This document shows, one piece after another, positions 7,648 through 14,553 of a stretch of 16,731 bases of DNA. Below the pieces are notes generated by a model. The model was not told the DNA's origin and did no database searches. It was given only the letters and a program-made list of their open reading frames with translations. The translations under genes were made by a program, and so were the position numbers. Source of the stretch: Candidatus Saccharicenans sp. GTDB taxonomy: Bacteria; Acidobacteriota; Aminicenantia; Aminicenantales; Saccharicenantaceae. The stretch spans positions 11,968-28,698 of the forward strand of contig JANLGB010000003.1 of the NCBI GenBank assembly GCA_024653405.1, in the 5' to 3' direction. Within the stretch, counting starts at the first letter, position 1, and every line of letters starts with the position of its first letter.

Positions 7648-9012
7648 TCAGACTTCCTCTTCGCGTCTATAGCTGAAATCCATGTTGACAAACTTGGCGT
7701 ATTCCCGCAGGAAGACTAGGGGAACGCTGCCCAGTGGCCCGTTGCGTTGCTTGGCCACGTTGACCTCGGCGATGCCCTTGATGGCTTCATCCTCCGGATG
7801 ATAGTAATCCGGGCGGTAGATGAAGATGACCACATCGGCATCCTGTTCGATGGCTCCGGACTCCCTCAGGTCGGACAGCATCGGCTTGGGTTCCTTGCGC
7901 ATTTTTTCCGGGGCCCGGCTGAGCTGCGACACCCCGACCACCGGGATGCGCAGTTCCTTGGCCATCTCCTTGAGCGACCGCGATATAAAGGACATTTCCT
8001 GGTTGCGGTTTTCAAAGCGGCCTCCGGTCCGCATCAACTGGATATAATCCACAAAAACGATGTCCAGGTGCCCTTCCAGCCTTAATTGCCGGCACTTGGC
8101 TTTCATCTCCATCACCGACAGGGCAGCCGATTCATCGATGTAGATGCGGGCCTGAGACAGGGTTTCGGCCGCCAGCTGCAGCCGCTCGAAATCCCGCTCG
8201 CTGATGAAGCCGGAACGAGCCTTTCTTAAATCCACCTGGGCCTCGGCACACAGCAGTCGCAGAGCCACCTGTTCCTTGGCCATTTCTATCGAGAAGAAGC
8301 CGGCATAGTAATCGGTTCTCAGACCCACGTGCTGGCAGATGTTCAGGGCCAGGGCAGTTTTGCCCATCGAAGGACGGGCGGCCAGCACGATGAATTCGGA
8401 CGGATGGAAACCGCCGGTCAGGTTGTCCAGCTCGATGAAGCCGGTGGGCACTCCCGTCACCGCTTCCCGGCGCTCGGCCAGCTGCCTGATGGTCTCCAGC
8501 ATGTCCCCGGTCAGGGCGCCGACCGGGATGAACCCGGGCTTAATCTTGGCCTCGGCAATTTCCACGATGGCCTGCTGGGCTTCGCTAATCAGGGTGTCAG
8601 CATCTGCCTGCTGCTCATAGGAAGTATTGATGATTTTGGCCGAAGACAGAATCAGCTTTCGCAGCAGGGATTTTTCTTTGATAATCTGGGCGTAGTACTC
8701 GATATTCAGAGTCCGGGGGACGCCGTCCATCAAGGAGGCCAGGTAGGCGGCGCCGCCGATTTCTTCCAGCACCCCGGCTTTCTGCAGCTCGTCGCTCAGG
8801 GTCAGGAGGTCGATCGGCTGGCTCCGGTCCATCAGCCTGATCATGCCTTCCAGAATCTGGCGATGGGCGTCACGGTAGAAATCTTCGGGTGAAATCTGGC
8901 TCAGAACCAGGTTCAGGTAGGCGTTGTTGACCAGGATCCCGCCCAGAACAGTTTTTTCTGCTTCCAGGCTGTGGGGTGGCGTTTTCTTGAGAACGGTCAG
9001 ATCCAATTCCAT
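7648..9012 (-). CDS. dnaB: Replicative DNA helicase DnaB
   Basis: DnaB is the hexameric helicase that unwinds DNA at the replication fork and recruits primase. The 454-residue length is normal. The N-terminal domain opens with PPHSLEAEKTVLGGILVNN. The RecA-like C-terminal domain has Walker A ARPSMGKTA at 212-220, Walker B IVFVDYIQLM, and the VSQLSRAPE and DLRESGAIEQDADVV segments typical of DnaB. No intein or insertion is visible. It lies directly after rplI, as in many bacteria, and is followed within 9 bases by mlaE. The ATG at 9012 is preceded by a purine-rich GAGAAGAGAGAGAG run; a hairpin lies further upstream at 9029-9043. Confidence 0.97.
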   Translation of the reverse strand: MELDLTVLKKTPPHSLEAEKTVLGGILVNNAYLNLVLSQISPEDFYRDAHRQILEGMIRLMDRSQPIDLLTLSDELQKAGVLEEIGGAAYLASLMDGVPRTLNIEYYAQIIKEKSLLRKLILSSAKIINTSYEQQADADTLISEAQQAIVEIAEAKIKPGFIPVGALTGDMLETIRQLAERREAVTGVPTGFIELDNLTGGFHPSEFIVLAARPSMGKTALALNICQHVGLRTDYYAGFFSIEMAKEQVALRLLCAEAQVDLRKARSGFISERDFERLQLAAETLSQARIYIDESAALSVMEMKAKCRQLRLEGHLDIVFVDYIQLMRTGGRFENRNQEMSFISRSLKEMAKELRIPVVGVSQLSRAPEKMRKEPKPMLSDLRESGAIEQDADVVIFIYRPDYYHPEDEAIKGIAEVNVAKQRNGPLGSVPLVFLREYAKFVNMDFSYRREEEV

Positions 9013-9028
9013 GCTCTCTCTCTTCTCA

Positions 9029-9054
9029 GGAGGCCCGGCCTCCCTATTTTTTTT
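9029..9054 (+). terminator. Terminator-like hairpin and T-run, pointing against the operon
   Basis: On the plus strand GGAGGC (9029-9034) and GCCTCC (9038-9043) form a 6-bp stem with a CCG loop, followed by CTA and eight Ts (9047-9054). This has the form of an intrinsic terminator for plus-strand transcription, yet both flanking genes (dnaB and rplI) lie on the minus strand. In the minus-strand mRNA it is a GC hairpin preceded by an A-run, in the rplI-dnaB spacer, 17 bases before the dnaB start. It may block antisense transcription or set the relative expression of rplI and dnaB. Confidence 0.45.
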
Positions 9055-9088
9055 ATTAAAAGAGACGCTTCTTGCAGCCCGGCCGTTC

Positions 9089-9571
9089 TCAGTTCTGGGG
9101 CTCTGCCTGGCCTTCTGGCACCGGGGCTTCTTCCTTGACGACCACCACCTTTACTTCGGCTCGGTCTTCGTGGTAAACCTTGATCGGAACGGAAAAGGTT
9201 CCCAGTCTTTTTATCGGTTCATCCAGAATAATTTTTTTCCGGTCTATGTCAAACCCCAGGCGGGCCAGTTCTGCCTGAATGTCCGCAGCCGAGACTGAAC
9301 CAAAAATGATGTCTTTCTCGCTGGACTTGCGGACGAAAGTGAGGCTGACCTGGTTAAGCTGCTTGATTAATTCCTGGAAAGTCAGCCGTTCCTTTTCCAG
9401 TTTCTTCTTCAGGGCTTTCTGCTGCATTTCCACCGACTTCAGATTACCCGGAGTGACTTCCAGGGCCAGTTTCCTGGGAATTAGATAATTCCGGGCAAAA
9501 CCCGGTGTCACCTCCAGGATATCTCCCTTTCGCCCGACTTTTTCCACATTCTCCAAGAGTATGATTTTCAT
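9089..9571 (-). CDS. rplI: 50S ribosomal protein L9
   Basis: L9 binds 23S rRNA through its N-terminal domain, which is clear here as MKIILLENVEKVGRKGDILEV and GFARNYLIPRKLA. A long connecting helix (about 42-75, rich in Lys and Glu) leads to the C-terminal domain with KDIIFGSVSAADI. The 160 residues are roughly ten more than usual. The excess is a low-complexity tail, EEAPVPEGQAEPQN, similar in style to the tails of S6 and L25 in this window. The ribosome site GGAGGCGG lies just before the start, and the gene begins 17 bases after rpsR ends. Confidence 0.96.
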   Translation of the reverse strand: MKIILLENVEKVGRKGDILEVTPGFARNYLIPRKLALEVTPGNLKSVEMQQKALKKKLEKERLTFQELIKQLNQVSLTFVRKSSEKDIIFGSVSAADIQAELARLGFDIDRKKIILDEPIKRLGTFSVPIKVYHEDRAEVKVVVVKEEAPVPEGQAEPQN

Positions 9572-9588
9572 CAGCCGCCTCCTCCACC

Positions 9589-9855
9589 TTAGTCTTCCAC
9601 AAAGGGCAAAAGGGCCATAATCCGGGCCCGCTTGATGGCTCTGGCCAGCTTCCGCTGGTGGTAAGCACAGGTGCCGGTGATGCGGCGGGGAGCGATCTTG
9701 CCCCGGTCGGGAATGTACTTCCGCAGTATCTCCACCGCTTTATAATCTATGTCCCGGAGATTTCTCTCGCAGAAACGGCAGACCTTTTTCTTAGGCGGGA
9801 AGAATTTTCTGGACGGGGCTCTTTCGGTCTTTTCTCTTTCTTCTCTGTTGGCCAT
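9589..9855 (-). CDS. rpsR: 30S ribosomal protein S18
   Basis: S18 binds the 30S platform with S6. The 88-residue product has the family core [23 protein letters not shown] (shown in part) and [20 protein letters not shown]. It keeps Cys26, Cys29 and the later Cys-x-x-His, so it is the zinc-binding (C+) form. The first 20 residues are basic and disordered, as is common. Its ribosome site AGGAGG is encoded inside the last codons of rpsF, and the start lies one base after the rpsF stop, so translation of the two partners is tightly coupled. The single-strand binding protein gene often found between them is absent. Confidence 0.97.
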   Translation of the reverse strand: MANREEREKTERAPSRKFFPPKKKVCRFCERNLRDIDYKAVEILRKYIPDRGKIAPRRITGTCAYHQRKLARAIKRARIMALLPFVED

Positions 9856-9856
9856 C

Positions 9857-10252
9857 TTACTTTACCTCCTCCCGTGAAGGCTCTTCGACCCGGGGTTCGG
9901 CTCCGGCTGGGGCGCTTTCGGCCGCTTCCACGGTCTTGATTTTCTTCTTGCCCTTCAGCACATCCCTGGGATCCCGCTTGATAGTCATGAACCGCAGGAT
10001 GGCATCGGTTTGCTTGAACCTTCTTTCCAGCTCGGCCGCGACGGCCGGAGAGCCCTGGTAGATAAAGAACACGTACAGGCCCTCGTTGAATCTCTTGATG
10101 GGATAGGCCAGTTTCCTCTTTCCCCAGAAGTCTTTCTTGACCATCTGGCCATTTTTGGCCGGGATGACCTCAGCCAGCTGGTTGATCAGGGCCGTGGCTT
10201 CTTCTTCTGGCAGGTTGGGGGCAACAATAAAACCCGTTTCGTATTGGTTCAT
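9857..10252 (-). CDS. rpsF: 30S ribosomal protein S6
   Basis: S6 forms a heterodimer with S18 on the 30S platform. The 131 residues begin [19 protein letters not shown] and contain [21 protein letters not shown] and LRFMTIKRD, the standard S6 ferredoxin-like fold. After about residue 105 there is a charged Ala/Glu tail ([19 protein letters not shown]), longer than in some S6 proteins. A strong AGGAGG precedes the start. Upstream lie a good promoter and a structured leader (see separate entries), which suggests this is the first gene of rpsF-rpsR-rplI-dnaB. Confidence 0.97.
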   Translation of the reverse strand: MNQYETGFIVAPNLPEEEATALINQLAEVIPAKNGQMVKKDFWGKRKLAYPIKRFNEGLYVFFIYQGSPAVAAELERRFKQTDAILRFMTIKRDPRDVLKGKKKIKTVEAAESAPAGAEPRVEEPSREEVK

Positions 10253-10264
10253 AATTTCCTCCTT

Positions 10265-10313
10265 ATGGATTTAAAGCCCCGGGGCTTCAGCTCCGGAGCA
10301 AGGAGAAGAATCC
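10265..10313 (-). promoter_or_regulatory. Structured rpsF leader, candidate S6:S18 autoregulatory RNA
   Basis: In the rpsF mRNA leader two adjacent hairpins can form: GCT-CCGG-AGC (10290-10299) and AAGCC-CCGG-GGCTT (10274-10287). Both have a CCGG loop. An outer pairing of GGATT (10309-10313) with AATCC (10265-10269) encloses them, just upstream of the AGGAGG ribosome site. Leaders bound by the S6-S18 pair are known in many bacteria and involve conserved CCG elements. The match to that class is my inference from position and CCG content; covariation would decide. Confidence 0.4.
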
Positions 10314-10315
10314 TT

Positions 10316-10343
10316 ATTTTACCTGATTCCTCCGAAAAATCAA
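10316..10343 (-). promoter_or_regulatory. Promoter for the rpsF-rpsR-rplI-dnaB unit
   Basis: On the minus strand, TTGATT (complement of 10338-10343) and TAAAAT (complement of 10316-10321) are separated by 16 bases, a good housekeeping sigma match. It overlaps the last codons of pth. The predicted start near 10309-10311 falls at the base of the structured leader. Confidence 0.6.
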
Positions 10344-10930
10344 TCCGACCCGACCTCGGCTTCCTTTTTTCGCCGGTTAAACATATTCATGGCCCGGGCC
10401 AGTTCTCCGTCAATTATCATTTCCACCGCCCGGCAGGCAACGGCTAGCGCCGGTTGCAATCTTTCCCACTCTTCAGGCGGGAATTCTTCCAGGACATAAT
10501 CGGCCGCCTCAGCCGCGGCCGGCTTGGGGCCGATGCCCACCCGGACGCGGGGAAAATCCTGAGTCCCGATGGCGGCCACGATTGATTTCATACCTTTGTG
10601 GCTGCCGGGACTGCCGCTCGGCCGCACCCGGACCTGACCCAGGTCCAGGTCCAGGTCGTCATAGACGACGATCAGATTCTGCGGTTTCACCCGGTACTTA
10701 GCCATCAAGGCCTGCACCGCTTGACCGCTCAGGTTCATGTAGGTCTGGGGCAGGGCCAGGATGAGCTGGGAACGGCCTCTTCTGGTCTCGGCCACCCGGG
10801 AACGGCTAGCCCTGGTTCTCAGTGGCAAGTTCCACTGTCGGGCCAGGGACTGGACTACCAGGAAACCGGCATTATGCCTAGTCTGCCTGTATTCTGCCCC
10901 CGGATTGCCCAGACCGACCACCAGCCACAC
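10340..10930 (-). CDS. pth: Peptidyl-tRNA hydrolase
   Basis: Pth releases peptides from tRNAs that drop off the ribosome. Its 196 residues show GLGNPG at 6-11, the catalytic His19 in TRHNAGF, YMNLSG at 64-69 (Asn66) and VVYDDLDL near 88-95 with the catalytic Asp. The usual G-G-H-N-G motif reads GSHKGMKSI here (residues 109-117), so the conserved substrate-contact Asn is Lys112. The start is GTG at 10930, three bases after the rplY stop; starting here places the conserved VVGLGNPG at the N-terminus as normal. The rplY-pth pair is a common arrangement. Confidence 0.96.
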   Translation of the reverse strand: MWLVVGLGNPGAEYRQTRHNAGFLVVQSLARQWNLPLRTRASRSRVAETRRGRSQLILALPQTYMNLSGQAVQALMAKYRVKPQNLIVVYDDLDLDLGQVRVRPSGSPGSHKGMKSIVAAIGTQDFPRVRVGIGPKPAAAEAADYVLEEFPPEEWERLQPALAVACRAVEMIIDGELARAMNMFNRRKKEAEVGSD

Positions 10931-10933
10931 TCA

Positions 10934-11599
10934 TCACCCCTTGGTCTCTTCTTCTTCCTCTTTCTTGCGTTCTTTCTTGATAACTTCCGGCTCTTTCATC
11001 TCAGCCGTTTCTACCACTTCCTCAGTGGTAGCCGGGGCGGCTTCTTCAGCCACGCTGCTTATGACCACAATCGCCGTCTGGGGTTCGTGCAGAATCTTGA
11101 TGCCGGTCGGGAGCTCCAGGTTCATCACCTTGAAAGACTGGTGCAGGTGGAGAGGACTGATATCTATCTTGATCGACTCGGGAATTTCCCGCGGCAGGCA
11201 TTCGATGTCGAGTTCACGCAGCAGGAAGTCAACCAGGCCGCCTTCCACCTTGACCCCGACCGGTTCCCCCACCAGTTCCACCGGTACCGATACCCGGACC
11301 GGCTTGTCCATGGAAATACTGATCAGGTCAACGTGGGTTAACTCATCGGTCACCGGATTAATCTGGACTTCCTTGATCATTACATCTTTTTCTTCCGAGT
11401 CATAGGCCACCCGGAAAATGGTGTTTTCCCCGGTTTCCGATTTCAGGATTTCGATGATATCCTTTTTCTTCAGGCTCAGCGGAACGCTTACCATCGACTG
11501 GCCGTAGAGAATGGCCGGGACCAGCCCCTGGCGTCGCAACCTCCCTGAGGCATTCTTGCCCAGATCGGTTCTTTTTTCGGCTTTAATTACCAGTGTCAT
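10934..11599 (-). CDS. rplY: 50S ribosomal protein L25 (Ctc/TL5 long form)
   Basis: This 5S rRNA-binding protein has the two-domain long form. The L25 domain (about 1-92) begins with LVIKAEKRTDLGKNASGRLR and includes VPAILYG. The C-terminal TL5/Ctc domain (about 93-180) includes HVDLISISMDKPVRVSVPVE and ECLPREIPESIKIDIS. The last 40 residues are a charged Glu/Lys-rich tail. At 221 residues it is in the normal range for this form. AGGAGG lies seven bases before the start. It lies 11 bases after prs and 3 bases before pth. Confidence 0.96.
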   Translation of the reverse strand: MTLVIKAEKRTDLGKNASGRLRRQGLVPAILYGQSMVSVPLSLKKKDIIEILKSETGENTIFRVAYDSEEKDVMIKEVQINPVTDELTHVDLISISMDKPVRVSVPVELVGEPVGVKVEGGLVDFLLRELDIECLPREIPESIKIDISPLHLHQSFKVMNLELPTGIKILHEPQTAIVVISSVAEEAAPATTEEVVETAEMKEPEVIKKERKKEEEEETKG

Positions 11600-11610
11600 T
11601 TGTTTCCTCC

Positions 11611-12540
11611 TCAGGTAAAAAGAGAGCTTACAGAACTACCCTCGTTTATTCTTCTAATGGCTTCGCCAAACAGCTCAGCCACGGACAGCACCTGGAATCG
11701 ATCGCTCCGGCTGGCCTTGTCCTTCAGGGGAATGGTATCGGTGACAAAGACTTTTTCCAGTCCCGATTTTTCGATTCGTTCCACCGCTTCCCCGGACAGC
11801 ACCGGATGGGTACAGGCGGCAAAAATTCTCCTGGCTCCTTCCCGCCGCAGGGCCTCCACGCCCAGGGTCAGGGTGCCAGCAGTGTCCACCATGTCATCGA
11901 ATATGACCACGTCCTGGTCCCGAACCTCACCGATGACATGGAGCACCTGGGCCACGTTAGGCGCCGGGCGCCTCTTGTCGATGATGGCCAGCCTGGCATC
12001 CAACCGCTTGGCAAAGACCCTGGCCCGGCCGACGCCCCCGGCATCGGGTGAAACGATGGTCAGGTTGGCCAGGTTAAGCGTCCTGATGTGGCTGGCAATG
12101 ACCGGTGCGGCCATCAGGTTGTCAACCGGGATGGAGAAAAAGCCCTGAATCTGGGGAGAATGCAGGTCCATGGTCAGCACCCGGTTGGCTCCTGCGGTCT
12201 CCAGCAGGTCAGCCATCAGCCTGGCTGAAATCGGCACCCGGGGTCGGTCCTTCCAGTCCTGTCGGGCATAGGCAAAATAGGGAATTACGGCCGTGATCCG
12301 GCCGGCCGAGGCCCGCTTGAAGGCATCCAACATCAGGAACAGTTCCATCAGATGAAAATTGGCGTCAGAGCAGCCGGACTGAATGACAAAAACATCTTCG
12401 CCCCGGACGTTTTCATCGATGTAAAAATGAATCTCACCGTCAGCAAATCTGTCCAGGACACAACGGCCAAGTTCAATTTTCAGATAGCTGGCAATCCTTT
12501 GGGCCAGCTGCGGGTTGGATGAACCTGAAAATACTTTCAT
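11611..12540 (-). CDS. prs: Ribose-phosphate pyrophosphokinase (PRPP synthetase)
   Basis: Prs makes phosphoribosyl pyrophosphate from ribose 5-phosphate and ATP, feeding nucleotide, His, Trp and NAD synthesis. At 309 residues it is a typical class I enzyme. It has the NVRGEDVFVIQS segment, AVIPYFAYARQD at 84-95, the metal/ATP motif DLHSPQIQGFF at 125-135, SPDAGGVGRAR near 164-174, KRRPAPN near 189-195 and the PRPP-binding loop VVIFDDMVDTAGTL at 211-224. Trp96 follows YARQD where many homologues have Arg. It lies directly downstream of tRNA-Gln, with an AGAGGA ribosome site. Confidence 0.97.
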   Translation of the reverse strand: MKVFSGSSNPQLAQRIASYLKIELGRCVLDRFADGEIHFYIDENVRGEDVFVIQSGCSDANFHLMELFLMLDAFKRASAGRITAVIPYFAYARQDWKDRPRVPISARLMADLLETAGANRVLTMDLHSPQIQGFFSIPVDNLMAAPVIASHIRTLNLANLTIVSPDAGGVGRARVFAKRLDARLAIIDKRRPAPNVAQVLHVIGEVRDQDVVIFDDMVDTAGTLTLGVEALRREGARRIFAACTHPVLSGEAVERIEKSGLEKVFVTDTIPLKDKASRSDRFQVLSVAELFGEAIRRINEGSSVSSLFT

Positions 12541-12570
12541 TTTCTATTCCTCTCCCGGTCTTGATCAGAG

Positions 12571-12643
12571 CTGGGGCGGGAGGACTCGAACCTCCAGATG
12601 ACGGATCCAAAGTCCGTTGCCTTACCAGTTTGGCTACGCCCCA
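12571..12643 (-). tRNA. tRNA-Gln (anticodon TTG)
   Basis: The 73-base cloverleaf is complete: acceptor stem TGGGGCG/CGCCCCA, a 3-bp D stem GCC/GGC, anticodon stem ACGGA/TCCGT around loop CTTTGGA (anticodon TTG, reading CAA), variable CATCT, and T stem GGAGG/CCTCC with loop TTCGAGT. The discriminator is G, as expected for glutamine tRNA, and CCA is not encoded. It lies inside an mRNA between ispE and prs and would be released by RNase P and 3' processing. Its first ten bases overlap the ispE 3' end. Confidence 0.96.
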
Positions 12644-13548
12644 GTGCCGAGCTCTTGCCAGTACTTCTCCCGTCCGACAGTCTCTACCAGCCAAACCTGA
12701 TAGTTGCGGGCGAACCTGCCGGCAGCCTGCTGGGCCAGGGACGGTTCCTGAAACCAGCCAAAGACAGCTGACCCCGATCCGCTTAACAGGGATAACTCCG
12801 CCCCCGCGGCGGCCATTTCCCTCTTCATCTCAGCCAGCTGAGGATATATCTTAAAAGCTACCGGTTCTAAATCGTTTCTTAAATGCTTGAATGTAAGAAA
12901 GTTCTTAGACTCTAAAAACTCCATAATTTTACTTTCTTTACCAGTTGAAGTCAAGAAGCCCGACAGACGGTCAAACTCCCCGTAAACCATGGCCGTGGAA
13001 ACAGGAAAATCGGGCACCACCAGGAGCACCCAGGCCGGCGCCAATTCCGGCAGCAGCTGTAATAGCTCGCCCTTCCCCTGGCCCAGACAGAGCCCCCCGT
13101 GCAGGAAAAAGGGGACATCAGCCCCCAGGAATGTGGCCAGCTGGTGCAGTTTCTCTGGGCTGAGATGGAGCTCCCACAGACGGTTGAGGGCCAGCAAGGT
13201 GACGGCGGCGTTGCTGCTGCCGCCGGCCAGTCCCCGCCCGGGCGGGATGGTCTTGTTCACGCTGATGCTAACCCCGGGCCTTCGGCCGCAAGCCTGGCGC
13301 AGAAGAAGGGCGGCGCGGTAGATCAGGTTGGCTTCATCCCAGGGGACATCAGGGCGGTTCCCGGCCAGGGAAATTTCCCCGTCCGGGCGAATTTCAAAAG
13401 TCAAGCGGTCCTTGAGGTTAACCGTCTGGAAAAGGGTGGTTAATTGATGATAACCGTCCTCCCGGCGCCGACCCACTTCCAGCCCGAGATTGATTTTGGC
13501 CAGTGAGCTGGCGGTTATTTTTTCCATCGGCCTGAAATTTCTTCCCAT
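12634..13548 (-). CDS. ispE: 4-diphosphocytidyl-2-C-methyl-D-erythritol kinase IspE
   Basis: IspE phosphorylates CDP-methylerythritol with ATP, the step before IspF in the non-mevalonate pathway. It is a GHMP kinase. In the 304-residue form, the catalytic Lys18 lies in LAKINLGLEV, the ATP-binding glycine-rich loop is PPGRGLAGGSSNAAV at about 102-116, and the catalytic Asp144 lies in GADVPFF. A C-terminal LLSGSGSAVFGWF is the third GHMP motif. Two starts are possible. ATG 13548 has a strong AGGAAG six bases upstream; ATG 13527 gives the more usual N-terminus (MEKITASSLAKINL) but has a weak site. The stop TAG (12634-12636) lies inside tRNA-Gln, so the last codons share bases with the tRNA acceptor stem. 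It overlaps the end of the lolB-like gene. Confidence 0.94.
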   Translation of the reverse strand: MGRNFRPMEKITASSLAKINLGLEVGRRREDGYHQLTTLFQTVNLKDRLTFEIRPDGEISLAGNRPDVPWDEANLIYRAALLLRQACGRRPGVSISVNKTIPPGRGLAGGSSNAAVTLLALNRLWELHLSPEKLHQLATFLGADVPFFLHGGLCLGQGKGELLQLLPELAPAWVLLVVPDFPVSTAMVYGEFDRLSGFLTSTGKESKIMEFLESKNFLTFKHLRNDLEPVAFKIYPQLAEMKREMAAAGAELSLLSGSGSAVFGWFQEPSLAQQAAGRFARNYQVWLVETVGREKYWQELGTGA

Positions 13549-14228
13549 TCGAGCTTCCTGGTTCCGGCCGGAAGAGAGGGCCGAAAAATCGTTTCCGGCC
13601 GAGGCCGGTTAAAATTGACTTTAAGCAGCCTCATTCTAACGCTGTAGTCAGGCGATGAAAAATGAACTGTTTTCGGCACCCGGCCCGGAGCAAAAGTTTC
13701 TTTGATTTCAAAGCTCAGGCCATCCCGCTTCCCGGAGACCACCTTACCTGACTCATCGACCCGGAACTGCCAGCCGTCATCGGCTGCCAGTTCGGACCAA
13801 CGTCCGGCAATAATCCTCGTCAGTTCCCGGCCTGGCAATTCCCGGCCAAAAACCTCAGAGGTTAGCACCCGGCTCTCGTCCTCCCAGAAAACTCTATCTT
13901 CCGGCAGGTGCAGGGTGGCTCGTTCGCCGTTGAGCCAGACGATGGTTTGCAACCGGCCCAGGGGGTCAAATAGCTCCAGCCTGACCTGATCCTCCAGCCG
14001 ACAATAGAAACGCAGGCGAAAGCGGGCTGCCCCCTCAGGTCCCTGCAGGGAAAAGGAGGCCTGGCCGTCAAGATAATCAAGCCTTTCGGGCGGGACCAGC
14101 CGCATCGGAGAAGGCCGGCAACCAACCAGCGCTAAAAGACAAAGCCAGCCCAGCCATAAAAAAAGAATTGCCGGATTGGACTTCAGCCTGCCCCCTCTCT
14201 TGCTCCCGCCGGCCTGCGGCACCACCAC
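13515..14228 (-). CDS. LolB-like outer-membrane lipoprotein
   Basis: This is a predicted lipoprotein of 237 residues. A basic N-region and hydrophobic core lead to the lipobox LVGC at 34-37. The next residue is Arg, not Asp, so outer-membrane sorting is expected. The mature part is rich in beta strands (ASFSLQGPEGAARFRLRF, RLELFDPLGRLQTIVWLNGE) and fits the LolB/LolA fold that inserts lipoproteins into the outer membrane; sequence identity to LolB looks low. The position directly before ispE and prs matches the lolB-ispE-prs order of proteobacteria, which is the best support for the name. Three GTG codons in a row can start it; the third (14222) is best spaced from AAGGAG. A general DUF-type lipoprotein is the alternative. 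Confidence 0.75.
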   Translation of the reverse strand: MVVPQAGGSKRGGRLKSNPAILFLWLGWLCLLALVGCRPSPMRLVPPERLDYLDGQASFSLQGPEGAARFRLRFYCRLEDQVRLELFDPLGRLQTIVWLNGERATLHLPEDRVFWEDESRVLTSEVFGRELPGRELTRIIAGRWSELAADDGWQFRVDESGKVVSGKRDGLSFEIKETFAPGRVPKTVHFSSPDYSVRMRLLKVNFNRPRPETIFRPSLPAGTRKLEWEEISGRWKK

Positions 14229-14249
14229 TCCTTCCGCCAGGTCAACCGG

Positions 14250-14507
14250 TCAGTCCAGCTTGCATCCGTCATCCTCGGTTTTTGGTTTCTTGGCTGAATC
14301 GGGCGGACTGGTCTGGCCCGGTGTTTTTCCCTGCCCTCCCAGGTCAAATTTATATTCTTTGGATACTGCGCGCATTTTTTTCTTCCTGGTGACAGGATAG
14401 AAGGGTGAACGGATTCTCCGGCCGAAACACGACAGGTTGGGGTTAATGATCATCAGGATAATGAACAGGCCGAAAATGATGAGAATACCATAAATTGTCC
14501 AGCTCAT
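14250..14507 (-). CDS. Small one-pass membrane protein, unknown
   Basis: The 85-residue product has one strongly hydrophobic segment at about 4-23 (WTIYGILIIFGLFIILMII). A short basic stretch with RKKK near residue 41 follows, then a hydrophilic, probably disordered tail ending DDGCKLD. I do not recognise it. It is probably real: GGAAGG lies five bases before the ATG and a near-perfect promoter lies immediately upstream, making it the first gene of the lolB-ispE-tRNA-prs unit. The tail would face the cytoplasm if the basic stretch follows the positive-inside rule. Confidence 0.7.
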   Translation of the reverse strand: MSWTIYGILIIFGLFIILMIINPNLSCFGRRIRSPFYPVTRKKKMRAVSKEYKFDLGGQGKTPGQTSPPDSAKKPKTEDDGCKLD

Positions 14508-14524
14508 GTCTGCCTTCCGACTTT

Positions 14525-14553
14525 ATTATAAGTTCCCGGCAGCCTTTTGGCAA
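14525..14553 (-). promoter_or_regulatory. Strong promoter for the small membrane protein-lolB-ispE-tRNA-prs unit
   Basis: On the minus strand, TTGCCA (complement of 14548-14553) and TATAAT (complement of 14525-14530) are exactly 17 bases apart. The predicted transcript start near 14518 leaves a leader of about ten bases before the ATG at 14507, with the ribosome site inside it. The -35 box lies in a hairpin (14536-14557). Confidence 0.75.

Noticed and set aside
10598..11405. Two long plus-strand open frames opposite pth and rplY
   Set aside because: They span two unrelated real genes and their junction, which a real gene would not do; the composition is Ser/Arg or His/Gln-rich, typical of antisense reading.
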